From Riptortus pedestris (taxonomy: Eukaryota > Arthropoda > Insecta > Hemiptera > Alydidae), in assembly GCA_019009955.1 (NCBI GenBank), contig CM032228.1, positions 226,302,501 to 226,366,500 of the forward strand: a stretch of 64,000 nt of DNA, written 5' to 3'. Below are positions 32,725 through 44,460 of this stretch, in pieces. The notes beneath the pieces are model-generated. The model had not been told where the DNA came from, searched no databases, and saw nothing but the letters and a program-made list of their open reading frames with translations. How positions within the stretch are numbered: position 1 is the stretch's first letter; each line of letters opens with the position of its first letter. The position numbers and the translations under genes were made by a program.

Positions 32725-35700
32725 ATCTAGTGTAATATTTTCAAAATACTAAACTCACTTAAATAACTTATTAAATTTATTATTTCCTAATAGAGTTATT
32801 ATAATGTCAAATGATGTAGCTTAAAAATAGCCAGCACAACTTGAGGAAACAAAATTAAATCTTTAAAAAAATAAATAAGAGCTTATCTTTTCAAGAATGA
32901 TTAGTATATTTTTACTGCTGGAGATTCATGTGCTAAACTAACTAGATGAATGTTCTACGTGAATGATAACTTTTGTAACCACTAGAGCTGAGATAATCAA
33001 GAAAATGTAAAAACAGATGGCCATTGACATTGTAACCTCATGAAGATTCTCAAAAGCTTTAAAGGAATTTGTTAGGAATATTGAAAATTCAGTAGAGGTA
33101 TTTTCAGCTCAGAAATTGGTAAAAGAGGGGGGGGGGTGGAGCATACAAAAATCAATGTGAAGGTAACCCTTTCATTTTGCATTCCGATTTTAGCACATTT
33201 CAGGATGTAGCAAAAGTAGTTTCAGAGTACTGTTACACAAAAGCACAAATTAAAGCAAGAACAGTCGCATAGGTAAAATACTTATTAATAATGCAGGAAA
33301 AGGCTTTTTAAATGGAATTGTCAATTTATAAAAGGGAGTATTGGTAACACAGACTCAAGAAAAATAGATTTATACCAATCGTAATTGAAAGTATTCAAGA
33401 CTAACAAGTGGTATTTACTGGTCTGGGAGTGGAGTTAGAAGTTAGTTTCTTAGGCTACTAAAGAGAAACACAATGCTTGATTTTTATGGTATGAAAAATA
33501 TAATGTCTATAATATTAAGATTAAAAATTTGGGTGCTCTCCAAAAATTAATAAATGTAGGCAAGATGAAAATGACCAGTAAATAATGCTGTGATCAGGCT
33601 GATATTTCATCAACCTCTTGCTCTCAATCACCATCGTGAATAAAGAATGAATGAAATTTTATCAAGTATGCCATATCTGTTTGTGTGGGAATAGCATTAT
33701 ACCAAATTTCAAAATCTATCTTATCTATTAACATATGTAAACACATATTTAATTAACCCCCCTGCGTGTAGTTGGAGCTGTTTCTGAAGCCGTCCTGAGG
33801 AATAAGTTTAGTTTTAGTGCCTCAATGCTTCTAAACTGTATCCAATGCTAAATTCAGCTTTTGTACTGTTAATAAACGGTATTTTGAAAATTACGAGAAG
33901 AAGGAAACTTCCTTTAGGAATAAGCTATTCTATACAATATGTCAAAAGGAAAAGACATAGGTCCATGACCAAGATCATTCATAGTTCATTTTGATGCACT
34001 AGATACCAAGAACACTATTCGTTCACATTCACAAATATTTGTGGTGTGTGTCCATAAATGTAATAGCTTTTGCATAAAGAGTCTATTGACCTCGGAAATA
34101 TGAATATAAGGTGTTTTAGATCTAAGTTCGTTAACCAGTAAAATTGCTTCAGACAGGGTAAGAGGGAGAAGGAAATATAAGAAATAGGAAATTTCTCTGG
34201 TCTATTAGGTACTAAAACTTGTATACAAGCTTTTCTGTTATCATAAGAAATCTGTACAAATTACGTTCTTTAACATGATACATACATAATTCTTGATACA
34301 GATTTTATAATTAATGTGATTAGGTTTACCTATTATGTGGTTATGACTGGCATTGAGGGTGCTGAGCTTTGGTATTCTGTAAGCCACAAGTGGGAGATTG
34401 ATGAAAGCATTGTGAGAAATGTCTAATTTCTCGAGCTCCGCAAGGTCTGCCAGCTCATCAGGAAGCTTACTCATTTGATTATTTGCCAGGTTCAGTTCTG
34501 AAAAAAGTACAACAGAATGTTTACTAAGCTTGTACTTATTTTAAATACCATTACGCTTCAGTTGTACATTAAAAATAATTCATCAGTCTGAGTTCAAGAG
34601 ACTCATCAAATTGTACTAATTGATGATACTTTGTCTCAAGATTACGATTGTTAACTCATTACATTTTGGTTTCAACACATGATATTTCGTGAACTTGAAT
34701 TTTAATGGTTCTCTACCTTTTTATTTTCTTGCATGAAGTAGAGGAAGTATTAGAATAAAAAAAAAAAAAAAAAAATGATGGTTTTCAAATTTCAACAGAA
34801 TTATACGGTTTGAACCCATTCTGACTATTTTTGGTATGAAAACGGGTAGCCTTAGAATGTTGAAAATTCACAATTGGGATCGTAATGTTTAGTTGTGCAC
34901 CTCCCCTTCTGATCAAAATAGTCTAACTAGGAGGGGGGTTTAAAGGAGGGTGAAAACAAAAAAATTCAAATTTATGTGTATGTATTCAAACAATTTGTAT
35001 AGGATGTTTATCACGAAAAATCTATAAGTTACATTATATGGCATTTTTTGATCTGATGCATTGGGAATGGATATATTGTACATTACTTTCATTTTTAAAT
35101 GAGAAACCATACATTTTATTTCTTTAATTTAGTATGAGTATAAAGAAATCGTAATGACCATATCAGATTTTTTTTTTTTTTTTTAAATAATGAACAATTG
35201 AGAAAATTGCATGTGTAGCTATTAAACACTCCAGATAAATTGAAAATAAATTAATTTTTATAAATTCACCTGTAATTAAAGAAAATTTGACTGCAAATTT
35301 TGGAGGTATCTTTGTGATCACATTGCTGGAAAGATTGCAAGCCTTCAGCTCAGTATGTCGCATTAAATGATACACTGCATCTGGAACTTGCATCAGCTGA
35401 CATTCAGAGAGATCTACAACAAAAATAAAAAATATTTTTTTAGGCTTGATTATCTTAGCAAACAATATTTTGTGGTAAAAAAATCTTAGCAATTTGTCAC
35501 CTCATAATACCAGTTTGTGGCAGAGTGTAACATGTTTTACTTTTATTATTATATATTCTGACGTTTTAACACCAAAACTTAGGGCAGGTTGTAGTCAAGG
35601 GAATCTCCACTTTTGTTATTTTACTTAATCTATAACTTATTATAAAAAGAGTGAGCTACAATTAACTTTGTAATTCTCTTCAAATAATAAATTTATTTTA

Positions 35701-36713
35701 TTTTACAACCTCAATAGCTGATTCCCCTTAATGGAAAATTAACATATTTATTATTTTCTTCTTTTAAAAAAAGTGAAAAGGTGAGATATCATTTCTTTGA
35801 AAGATATGTATGGTGCTGTATAATTCGATTTTGATGGAACTTTATATGTGTATGCCTATATGTCACACAATTAAAACTTGCAAAATTGTATGTTTTCAAC
35901 AACACCACCTTATGCAAATTCAGGTGGAAATTCAATAAATCAGAGGTAAATACATATGTATGTATGTGATAAAAGGTGTGTTCCATTAGAATAAAACAGT
36001 ATATTTTTATTCAGGAGTTACAGTAATGGACAGAAAACGCTCTCAGTATAAATTCCTATGTCCCACGCCGGAATCGAACACATTTTCTAAACTTATTTTC
36101 AAAAATAAGACATTAGAGTTTTACCATACACGAAACAATGAATTAGTTGAGCCATGCAAATAATAATATATTTGTTTTGATGGAAAAATTGTGATATAAA
36201 ATCTTAAAACGCTTGAAAACAAATAAAATTTATTTCAAAATATCCTTGGTTTTATAAACCATTAGTCACTGAACTAACTTCGAGGAATATCCCAAATACT
36301 TACGCATATACAATAGTTTTCGTTTTAATCAGAGGGGTCAATTGCTCTAAAAGAGACCTCGATGGCATACATTCCTAACCTGCAGTAACGAAGCCTTCGG
36401 ATTTTCATGTTAGATTAGTAACACAGTTGAATTACAAATACAGTAACAAATTATTCGACATTTAAACCTGTACCTAGTATTTTCGTAAGCTCGAATAAAC
36501 AGAACTGGTATGCTCTAGTTACTTTAAGCAATTATTAGAAATAAGGACAACCTATTTATTTTTGCCTGACACTATTTTACGCTCATTTTTAGCTGATTAT
36601 TTTTACAAATCTTAATGTAACCTTTCATTATTAAAGGAATGGCTCTTACCAAGAGTCATTGATTCCTGTGCTTCTTCACATCTAAGTACGACTCTCATCA
36701 CACCACTAGCCAT
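32452..36713 (-). CDS. LRRC20: LRRC20-like small leucine-rich-repeat protein (four exons)
   Basis: Exons 36713-36650, 35413-35270, 34497-34330 and 32615-32452 join to 540 bases: 179 residues and a stop. The product begins MASGVMRVVLRCEEAQESMT, then LDLSECQLMQVPDAVYHL, LKACNLSSNVITKIPPKF, ELNLANNQMSKLPDEL, KLDISHNAFINLPLVAY, TLNASHNHI and NVDLRENPIP. These are about six LRR units with the LxxLxLxxNxLxxLP pattern. Length and layout fit vertebrate LRRC20 (184 residues, starting ...TLDLAECKLVSFP). It has no signal peptide or membrane segment, so a cytosolic protein-binding scaffold is likely, but the family's function is poorly known. The closest alternative is another short LRR protein such as an LRRC10/SHOC2-like one. 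The genomic structure is secure; the name is moderately so. Confidence 0.82.
32672..32722 (+). repeat. Uninterrupted run of 51 A
   Basis: Lies in the last LRRC20 intron, 57-107 bases upstream of the exon 4 acceptor, so the transcript carries a 51-base U tract. No recognisable retroelement body precedes it. Confidence 0.95.
32723..34329. other. LRRC20 intron 3, no further feature
   Basis: AT-rich intron with a G-run at 33126-33133. No SINE or dispersed-repeat ends were recognised. Confidence 0.55.
34330..34497 (-). CDS. LRRC20: LRRC20 exon 3
   Basis: 168 bases, phase 1 to phase 1, acceptor TTTTTTTCAG and donor G/GTAAAC. Encodes ELNLANNQMSKLPDELADL, ELEKLDISHNAFINLPLVAY and KLSTLNASHNHII. Confidence 0.9.
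34498..35269. other. LRRC20 intron 2
   Basis: AT-rich, with an A-run at about 34757-34775 and a faint dispersed-repeat resemblance at about 34920-34980 (GGAGGGGGGTTTAAAGGAGG). Nothing else is seen. Confidence 0.5.
35270..35413 (-). CDS. LRRC20: LRRC20 exon 2
   Basis: 144 bases, phase 1 to phase 1, acceptor TTGTTGTAG and donor G/GTGAAT. Encodes the first LRRs: DLSECQLMQVPDAVYHLM and ELKACNLSSNVITKIPPKFA. Confidence 0.85.
35700..35745 (+). repeat. Dispersed repeat 3'-end fragment
   Basis: ACAACCTCAATAGCTGATTC and CCCTTAATGGAAAATTA match the family's palindromic end. It lies in LRRC20 intron 1. Confidence 0.6.
36030..36165 (-). mobile_element. tRNA-derived SINE, decayed minus copy in LRRC20 intron 1
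   Basis: On the minus strand GCATGGCTCAACTAATTC is a likely A-box region, then GTGTTCGATTCCGGCGTGGG (B box) and ACATAGGAATTTATACTGAG, matching the SINE's GGGCAATAGGAATTTATTT junction. The 3' body is missing. Confidence 0.5.
36650..36713 (-). CDS. LRRC20: LRRC20 exon 1 (start)
   Basis: MASGVMRVVLRCEEAQESMT-L, start context CCACCATGG, donor G/GTAAGA. 64 bases, leaving phase 1. Confidence 0.78.
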
Positions 36714-37320
36714 GGTGGGGACCTACTGAAATATGAGCTAGCCTTTACTAATATTAAACTCAAGAGTTACCAGCCCCTTCTCCTGTTGGTGCTATTCTGA
36801 ACATTTTTCCTTGTTAATCCTCTAATTAGATTGAAAAATATTTAAATGCAATTGTACATCACATAGCTTTTTAAACTAAATGTAAATGTGACTTCAATAT
36901 TGGCTTTGCACACTCCTATGAATTACTCTCATTCTCCACACATTAATGTAAATAAAAACAATGTCTATGTGTCATGCAGGATGTAAGCGCCCCCAGACAT
37001 CGCGTTTTCGGGAATTACCCTAGCCTTAAGGGGGAGAGATTAAAACTAATTATTCTTGAGTACTTTACTTTATTAAACTTGCTAGTAGTGTACTTTTATG
37101 TTATTAAAATAAGTTTAATGTTTAAAATGTTTAAATTATATAATATCTAGATAGTCAGGGTGGACCAAGCAAACATTTTGTATTCGGCTTGTTGTTACCT
37201 TTATTTTTTAATAATTTACTATGTGTACATAGTATACGAAACTTGCGTTATAAGAACTTAGTAAATATAGCAACAATGAAGCGATCAAACATTCTGTCTA
37301 AAACTTGCACTCCAAGAAGC
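36714..37320. other. LRRC20 upstream region
   Basis: Non-coding. GCGCCCCCAGACATCGCG at about 36986 is a small GC-rich spot in AT-rich DNA and may be part of the promoter. No TATA box is convincingly placed. Confidence 0.35.
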
Positions 37321-37324
37321 TATC

Positions 37325-37740
37325 CAAAAAAAGTCAGTCACGCAAGGGCTGCGTAAACTAAGCAGATTTCCCTCGTGAAGTTTAATAATAGATAAACCTG
37401 CATACTTCTAACACAACACCACCGTGAGCATTAAGTGAATAAATACAAACGGTAATAAGAAATCTTTCACCCCCCCCCCCCCGGCGGGAAGCATCTCAAA
37501 TGTAAACAAGTGGGGGTTTACTGAATGCTGAAAAATGCAAATATCTCGGTTAATATTCAAGATAGAGAATAAATGTATATAACAATATTTATAGTAAATT
37601 TAATTTGGAATAAGATTCGCTCTATACATTTTTTCTATTCAACTCATAGTAACGGAGATATTTCGAATTTTCAAAATTCTCCCCCTCTAAATCCCCCCTC
37701 CCAGTGGTCCGATATCAGCCATAAACGAACTTGATCATGT
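37325..37740 (+). repeat. Dispersed palindrome-ended repeat, plus copy, 3' truncated
   Basis: AAAAAAGTCAGTCACGCAAG opens it, then TAAACTAAGCAGATTTCCCT, GTGGGGGTTTACTGAATGCT, TAACGGAGATATTTCGAATT and GTCCGATATCAGCCATAAAC. A 12-base C run occurs at 37471-37482. Confidence 0.65.
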
Positions 37741-38249
37741 AGCAGGCCCTGGGTTTTGTTGTTGTGCCAAAGTTTATATATTTTATTTTTTTAAATGCCT
37801 AAACCCTTGTCTATCCGTGCCTAGCGCCTTCTTGATGAACAACAATCCGAGTCCTACTTCTACAACTTCTAGATCTTCTGAGATCACGTGATAATCACAA
37901 ATATCCAGCTAAAACAAACTATTCCCATTTCCAGCTCCTATTGCGAATCATTGAATTCTAAACCAGTGCCAATTTGAATCCTAAACCTCTTCCAGGTCTC
38001 TACAAAATCCAAAAAAATAGTAAAGAAATTACTCTGTTTTTTTCCCGAACCCACTCCCGTCTGCCATACTTCCAAAGCCCTCCTAAACTTTTTTACATAT
38101 AGCCACCGAATATTAAAGAGTCCGTTCTTCATTTATGAGTTTAATGTAAAACTAAAGATTGAGTTCGGCAACGGCTGTAATCGGGCAGGAGGGAGAGAAA
38201 ATCGAAAATTCAAAATATCATTGTAGCATATTTGCCTATATATAGATAT

Positions 38250-38640
38250 TGATCCCCCCCCCCAGGCTTAAGTTTTTGGATTACTAAAATTTGAGTGATT
38301 GAGATAAAACTTATTCTGATTCATTATAAATTACAGTACTAGGTATAGTAAATAAATAGTTTTCAATAAAATTAATATGTTACATTCAGATATATTTCAG
38401 TAATATTTTTTTTCCGGTGAATATTTCTATCTATCTGTTCAGCCCTGAGAGGTTGGCTAACCTGTTCGTTTACATTTCAGACGCTTTCCGTTGGTAGGTT
38501 ATTAAAATTTACTGAATGATTTCTCATTACCGTTTGCATTTATTCACCTAGTATTCGCGGTGTTGTTAAGTGTTACCATGTAGATTTATCTATTGTAGAA
38601 CTTAATGTGGGAAATATGCTTAAAACAGCCACAATGTGTC
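38250..38640 (-). repeat. Long repeat block shared in inverted orientation with 46290-46640
   Basis: On the minus strand it has CAATAGATAAATCTACATGG, GTGAATAAATGCAAACGGTA and ATGAGAAATCATTC. The plus strand at 46330-46420 reads CAATAGATAAATCTACATAC, GTGAATAAATGCAAACATTA and ATGAGAAATATTTC. A shorter third copy is at 37382-37470. Confidence 0.7.
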
Positions 38641-38649
38641 GGAGGTTTT

Positions 38650-38720
38650 TACTAGTTAGGATCAACGGCCATTATGAGTACAATCTCAATAGCTGGTTTC
38701 CCTTGAGGAAAATCTGCTAA
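38650..38720 (+). repeat. Dispersed repeat 3'-end fragment, plus
   Basis: TTATGAGTACAATCTCAATA, GCTGGTTTCCCTTGAGGAAA and ATCTGCTAAAA reproduce the terminal palindrome. A reversed 5' end (GGGAAACTGCTTAGTTTACG) follows at 38767. Confidence 0.7.
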
Positions 38721-39259
38721 AAATCGAATTTGATATCACATCGCGGTACCACTCCCGTACGTGGTGGGAAACTGCTTAGTTTACGCAGCACCTGTCATTA
38801 TTACAGAGCGATCTCATCCTCGCCCCCTTCCTCTAAGTCAACACCAAAGGGCGACTGTTAAAGATAAACCCAATCCTCTCAGATAGCGGAAGAGGAAGAT
38901 ATAATGGCGAAGTGACACAGTTCAAGGTTGGCTCTCCACCATTTCTACCCTATTGGGAATCTTGTTCACATTCGTCCTGTATCCTTGTTCGGCACAGCCT
39001 TCGCCGTTCTCCTCCAGCTATAGCGCACATTTAGTCCAGCTCTAATCTTCAACATATGGTCAACATTAAGTGTTATATTTCTTTCTTCTTTGGCTTATTT
39101 TTTCCTTTATAAAAAATAACCTATGGAATGGACGAAAAAAAAAACCAACCCCACTCTAAACATTGGGTATTAACGTAGATTCTAAATATGCTATATAAAA
39201 AATATTGATATGAACACCAGATGACTTCCTTGTACACTTATTAAATCAAACAAAATAGA

Positions 39260-39472
39260 AGGCAGGTTAGCCATGTGAGTTAAGGTGTTGGTCTTTATCT
39301 CTCATGGTAGTTCAGCTAGAGTTCGATTCTTGGGCAAGATGAATTAATTTAGTAGCGAACTCATTAAATAAAAACCTTGGTCCCACCTTGTCTAGAAATG
39401 GGTGAGAACCTGTAGATAGCCCTGCCCATTTTGCCATAGTTGCAAAAAGTGGACGTAAATAAATTAAAAGAA
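39260..39472 (+). mobile_element. tRNA-derived SINE, near full-length plus copy
   Basis: GGTTAGCCATGTGAGTTAAG (A-box region), GAGTTCGATTCTTGGGCAAG (B box), AATTTAGTAGCGAACTCATT, TTGGTCCCACCTTGTCTAGA, GGTGAGAACCTGTAGATAGC, ATAGTTGCAAAAAGTGGACG and an AAATAAATTAAAA tail. A good reference copy. Confidence 0.75.
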
Positions 39473-39525
39473 GAACAATTATTATTATATCTAAACTTAC
39501 ATAAAAGATCTGAACGAAGTTGATC

Positions 39526-39578
39526 TTTAGTCTTGCATGAAACACTTATATATCGAGTTCGTTAACAGTCAAGCAAAA

Positions 39579-39627
<49 letters not shown>

Positions 39628-39715
39628 TTTTATCTTACCGCTCTAGCGGTTACAATTTTTGTTTGACCTTTAACAAACTCGATATATAAGTGTTTCATGT
39701 AAGACTAAAGATCAA
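39526..39715. repeat. Inverted repeat enclosing a (TA)n array
   Basis: The left arm (about 39526-39579) holds GTCTTGCATGAAACACTTAT and ATATCGAGTTCGTTAACAGT. The right arm (about 39651-39711), reversed, holds GTCTTACATGAAACACTTAT and ATATCGAGTTTGTTAAAGGT. The TA array 39582-39618 lies between them. Two dispersed-repeat copies therefore meet head to head here. Confidence 0.85.
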
Positions 39716-40430
39716 GTTCATTAATAGCTGAAAATGGACTAGTGGGGACATTTCGAAAATTCAAAATATCTGTTATTATACGTGGGATCAATAAATTATA
39801 TAGTCGTATTGCAAATTTAATTTCTGATAATTGTTGTTATGTACATTTTTTATTCTCTATTTTAGTTCTGTTAATCCGTATTCCAACTTATGCTGATATA
39901 CATTTCTAAAACGTTTTAATGGAAGCCTCAATATTAAATAATGTTTTCATTGAATTTTTATTGTGTAAGACTTTATGTTCTAGCCTACATGATTTTTGTT
40001 AGATGAATGGCATACTCGATATTTATCCATTTCAAGTAATACTAAAGTTTATATTAGGGAATGACTAAAATGGGCTAGGGAGGGGGGGGGGTGAAAGGAG
40101 CAAAATTGGAAACATCTCCGTTATTGAGTTGAAACTACTCTCTCTAATTGAATTTTTTTTTATTAATAACTATTGCTTTATGCATGTTGTCTGGCACTAA
40201 TATAACCAACTTATTCGATATTTTTTTTGGTTTCATCTTTAATAAACCCCACTTCTACTAATCCAATCTTCACTTCCCAATTAGTAGCTCAGTCACTAAA
40301 TATATATCAATATTTGCATAGCTTAAATTTTAGTTTCTAGATACATATTCTTTTTACTACGGGATAAATACATAATAGATGGCGAGACGAGATCAACACC
40401 AACGTAACAGACGTCTCTATTATTTTAACT
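39640..40430 (-). repeat. Dispersed repeat, minus copy
   Basis: Follows the inverted arm: GATCAAGTTCATTAATAGCT, TTCGAAAATTCAAAATATCT, GGAATGACTAAAATGGGCTA, ACATCTCCGTTATTGAG and ACCCCACTTCTACTAATCC are reversed family blocks. A ten-G run sits near 40081-40090. Confidence 0.6.
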
Positions 40431-40444
40431 TTTGAATTGGGGCT

Positions 40445-40645
40445 CAAATTTCCGATGAGAGCTAAGGGGGTATGTAGTTCTTCATTCTCTTGTTGGATAG
40501 ACATAGTCGATTCCCGACTCGCAAATAAGAATTTATTTAGTAAAGAACTCGCTAAACGAAATCCTTAGTCCCGCTAAAAAGGGGCTGTAGATAACCCTTC
40601 TCAATTAGCTGTAATAGCAGAAAGTAAAATAAATAAATAACATTT
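40445..40645 (+). mobile_element. tRNA-derived SINE, plus copy
   Basis: Degenerate head, CATAGTCGATTCCCGACTCG (B-box region), GAATTTATTTAGTAAAGAAC, CGCTAAACGAAATCCTTAGT and TCAATTAGCTGTAATAGCAG, with an AAATAAATAAATAA tail. Confidence 0.65.
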
Positions 40646-41084
40646 GAATAAAAATAAAGTAAATGGTTGACAAGAAAGTAGGATGGTTTCATATCACTGT
40701 AATTGAGGTAATTGCATTATGCTGTGAAATGATTCCGTCGCTAAATGCGTGTTTAATTTAATAAACCTCTGGCTGCATTCAAGAGGCTTGATTAACAGAG
40801 AAACGTTGTTATGAAGGCGGAAAGAGCAGTCTTGCGCAATAGCAGTAATCCTTCCTCAGTCGGAGAAAGCAGTAGTTGGTCAGCTGATCCTCTCTTCCTA
40901 ACCCACTGCCACATTTGACCAAATTATACCGCTCCTTCTTGTTTTCACATTAATTTTTTTTTTTGTTACATTTTTTAACGTACTTCCTCTAACTTTTGAT
41001 ATCACGATACGTTTTTAAACATTTAGTAAAAACGAAAGTCTAAAACAAGATTTACATTCAAAAATTGTAATGGGTGTGAAGTAT

Positions 41085-41546
41085 TGTAAGACAACGTCTA
41101 TAACGCAGGTGCTGTGTTAACTAAGCAAATTTCCCATATAAAATGGATTGGGGGCGGAAGTTTGCCGAAGGGTGAAAAGAACAGATTCATATATCTCCCT
41201 TAATGTTCAAATTGGAGCAAACACTGGAGGACAATAAATGATTAAAAAGTCGTATATATTACATTTTTCGATCCGACCCTCCCCCCCTTTCCCGTTTCGA
41301 TTACGACCATTAACAAACTTTATCTTCAGCTTTATATGAATCGCTTAAATCGTGGTATCGTAAATATTCAAGTCTCTAGAAAATATAATCTTCATTGATG
41401 ACTTCACATCGAACATATTTGTCTATATTTCTTATAGTAAAGGTTCGATATTTAATATTTTCGCCATCTCCTAGGTTGAATGAAATTTTTCGAAATTCCC
41501 GTCAAGCGTACAACCTCAATAGCTGATTTTTCTTAAGGGGACACGA
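41085..41546 (+). repeat. Dispersed palindrome-ended repeat, plus copy, internally deleted
   Basis: ACGCAGGTGCTGTGTTAACT and AAGCAAATTTCCC open it. GCGGAAGTTTGCCGAAGGGT and CGATTACGACCATTAACAAA lie inside, and ACAACCTCAATAGCTGATTT with TTCTTAAGGGG closes it. Confidence 0.65.
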
Positions 41547-43160
41547 CTAAACTATAGACAGGGAAAAGATTACTCACTGATATTAGACTCTCTTAATTTA
41601 TAGTGAACGCATTGTCGGTACGTACATACATAGGCACACACACAACACACATAGGTGCACATACTCATTCATATTTACAGTAAATGCAGACTTCTGTCTA
41701 TTCCTAAGTCTTTCTTCTTTGGAGTGACACAAAGATAAATGTAGTAGTAAATCCATATCGCACTGCTCATAATATAGAATAAATTAGCAAAGAACTTATG
41801 TTGATTGTAATTTGGGTATTAAATACATCATCTCCACAGTCGTTGCTTGATTGTAGAGTTGATGTATGCTTGGTTGCTTGTATACATTCTTCCTAAGTTG
41901 CCCACTCAATGAAATAAATCAGGAAATACTGGTGGTATACTATTTTGGACTCAGAAGAAGTCAATTCAGCGTTGCATACTTCTTACTGGTACTTTATTGA
42001 ATGCCAACCAAAATTAAGGCCTGTCCGCGTGATCCTTTTATTTTGTAACCATTTCTAATATAAGGGACTCATCTGCTCAAGAGAACAGTGCCAAGTTTGT
42101 CATACGCGTCTTTTACTTTTCACGTGACTTTCAGACAGTGCCCGTTATAATTTTCTTGTCTACCAGTGCCAGACATCTCATCTGCTTTACGGCATATACT
42201 TGGAACAGGGGCTCGATAGGGTGTTGAATTGTGTATTTATCAAGGAAGCGGAACCTACTCGTCTAAAGTCTTTCAATTAATTTAAAATTCATTCAACGTA
42301 AACTCTTTATTCAGAATGAGCCATCGTACCTCATTAACCAATGAGAACTCTACGCAGTATGGGGAATTTATATTTAAGGAATTGAGTTTGTGGGATTACT
42401 TTTTTATCGTTTTATACTCTTATTATTGTCATTAAACTAAAATATTCTAAATCGATGCAAGATCGAAATAGTGTCAATATTTTCATTAAAGCTTCACTGT
42501 CTGGTCATTCTTACCTAGTTAATTTCGAAAATATCTTTTCCCGTCCGAGTCTTTATCTCTAAATAGTTAATTTCACTACGCATTATGTCTTACCTTTTCA
42601 AGGGCGGTTTTTATAAAACTTGAATAAACCGCAGGCTATAGTTTTATAATTAACAAAACGAAATTTTTGAAACTATTTTTTCATTTAATTTATTTCCTGG
42701 TTTGCTAATAACAAAAAGAACGAAAGAAACAAAACAAAAACAAGCTCTCAGTTTTGATCTGGCCTTGTAAACTGATAAGGAGGCGATTAGATGCTCATCT
42801 GTTTAATGATAAACATTTGGAGAAAGAAAAAAGAAGAAATCCTTTCCTATAATCAATGATAATTAATTACCTTTGAAGTTTAACAAGCTTGGGCAATATC
42901 GCTTTTTTTTTGTAATTAACTCTGTCTAGTGTAATTAAAGGATCATTAAACAGTATTTATTTACTTTGGATCTCGCAATTTATTTATTATATGTCAGCTT
43001 ACGAATGCATATTTATTTATTAAGCGTTGCATTTATATGCTTACACCTGGTCCTAACTGATTACCCATCAAAAGTATTTTAAGGAACAGAAAAAAAATTC
43101 TTCATTATCACCAAAACTATTCATTTACGTTAAAATACAATTTAATTTTATAGGCTAGGA
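41547..43160. other. No gene recognised
   Basis: AT-rich with GC-richer patches (about 42100-42240). A CA-rich patch occurs at 41635-41660. No open frame of note. Confidence 0.5.
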
Positions 43161-43164
43161 TAAA

Positions 43165-43400
43165 GTTTGCAAGATGCACATTTATCATAGTTAAAGCGTT
43201 GACCTTAATCTCACATCGTAAACCTAGAGTGGCGAGTTCGATTACCTCCTGGGTAGTAGGAATTTATTTAGTGACTTACTCATTAAATTTAAATCCTTAG
43301 TGACCAACCTGGATATAAAAATGTGGTAACCTGTAGATAACCCGTAACCACTAGCCACAACAGCATAAAGTGAACGTGAATGATAAGCAACATTATAAAC
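43165..43400 (+). mobile_element. tRNA-derived SINE, plus copy
   Basis: TTAAAGCGTTGACCTTAATC, GGCGAGTTCGATTACCTCCT (B box), AATTTATTTAGTGACTTACT, GTGGTAACCTGTAGATAACC and AGCATAAAGTGAACGTGAAT, in the expected order. Confidence 0.7.
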
Positions 43401-43444
43401 TCATCCGCTACATGAAACCAGCTTGTATTGTTTGACAACTTTAA

Positions 43445-43545
43445 TTTATTATTATTATTCATTAACGCCCACTTTTTGCAACTAAGGCTAATCGGGAGGG
43501 GTTATCTACAGATTACCACCCTTTTCTAGCCAGGAGCAAATTAGT
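43445..43545 (-). mobile_element. SINE 3' part, minus
   Basis: A TTATTATTATTATTCATTAA tail then CGCCCACTTTTTGCAACTAA, GGCTAATCGGGAGGGGTTAT and CCCTTTTCTAGCCAGGAGCA. The tRNA-like head is absent: a 5'-truncated copy, as reverse transcription often leaves. Confidence 0.7.
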
Positions 43546-44460
43546 GAATGAACTACGCTTTAAGTTGAAGGATTACTATTAAAAAAAGTATACCAAATGC
43601 TCTACTGACAAGAGGGTAGCTCTCATAAAGGAAATAGTACATTTGGAGAACTAACTGAGATAGAATTGCATCACCATTATCTAATGACTCAAGCCCAGCT
43701 CTCAGCTAATTGTAAAAGGTAACACTTTTATAAAAACCTTCCTATCGCTGTTACGCGTATTTTGAAAAACAAAATAAAGTTATTTATCCTGAGTTTCCAG
43801 TTAAATGATTTGTTTGTACTTGAGGTAAATATTATTCTAAAGTAAACATAGGAAGTAGGTGTTACACTGAAGAAAGAGAGAAAACTTTTTTTCACAATAA
43901 TAAAAACACTCCATAAAATGAAGAGATAACGGGAAATAGCAAAACAGCTGGGGGATCTTTGTCTTTATACTGCGTCCTTGAGTCGGCCGCTGCGTCTAAC
44001 AGTCGTACCTTTAAAGCGCATATTACGAATTAAATGCTCGAACTGATTTTGAACACGGAAATATGAGCATTTAGCGAATTTCCCCTAATAGATAGAACAG
44101 CAATATTTAAGTTCCATGGCAAAATGAACATGAAGTCCAGGGAAAGACCCTCCCACATTCATTTTGATGCCTTTAGATGAGAAAAGCACTATATGTTTAA
44201 GTTTATTTGTATAATATATAATAACATAACAATTATATATAACAATTTTTTGAGATTTGTGTTTGGGTTGGGGATGAACTCTTAGATGGGGCAGAAATTT
44301 CTCAGCTCCTATGTACATGTTGTATGTATGGGGCTTTACTTTTTGTATTTATTTTTTTATAGACACTGAAAAATTACTTTCGATTCGTTAAAAAATTGGT
44401 TTGCTGCTTTACTTCGTTACCGACCCTAATTGGAGGAGGAACTTTTTTTTTAACTTAGAG

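Noticed and set aside
37938..38132. Minus-strand frame of 64 codons
   Set aside because: It lies in a repeat-dense tract with no recognisable domain or splice partner.
43165..43400. A true tRNA gene at the B-box-like GAGTTCGATT
   Set aside because: The same sequence recurs with a long shared non-tRNA body in many copies, so it is a SINE head.
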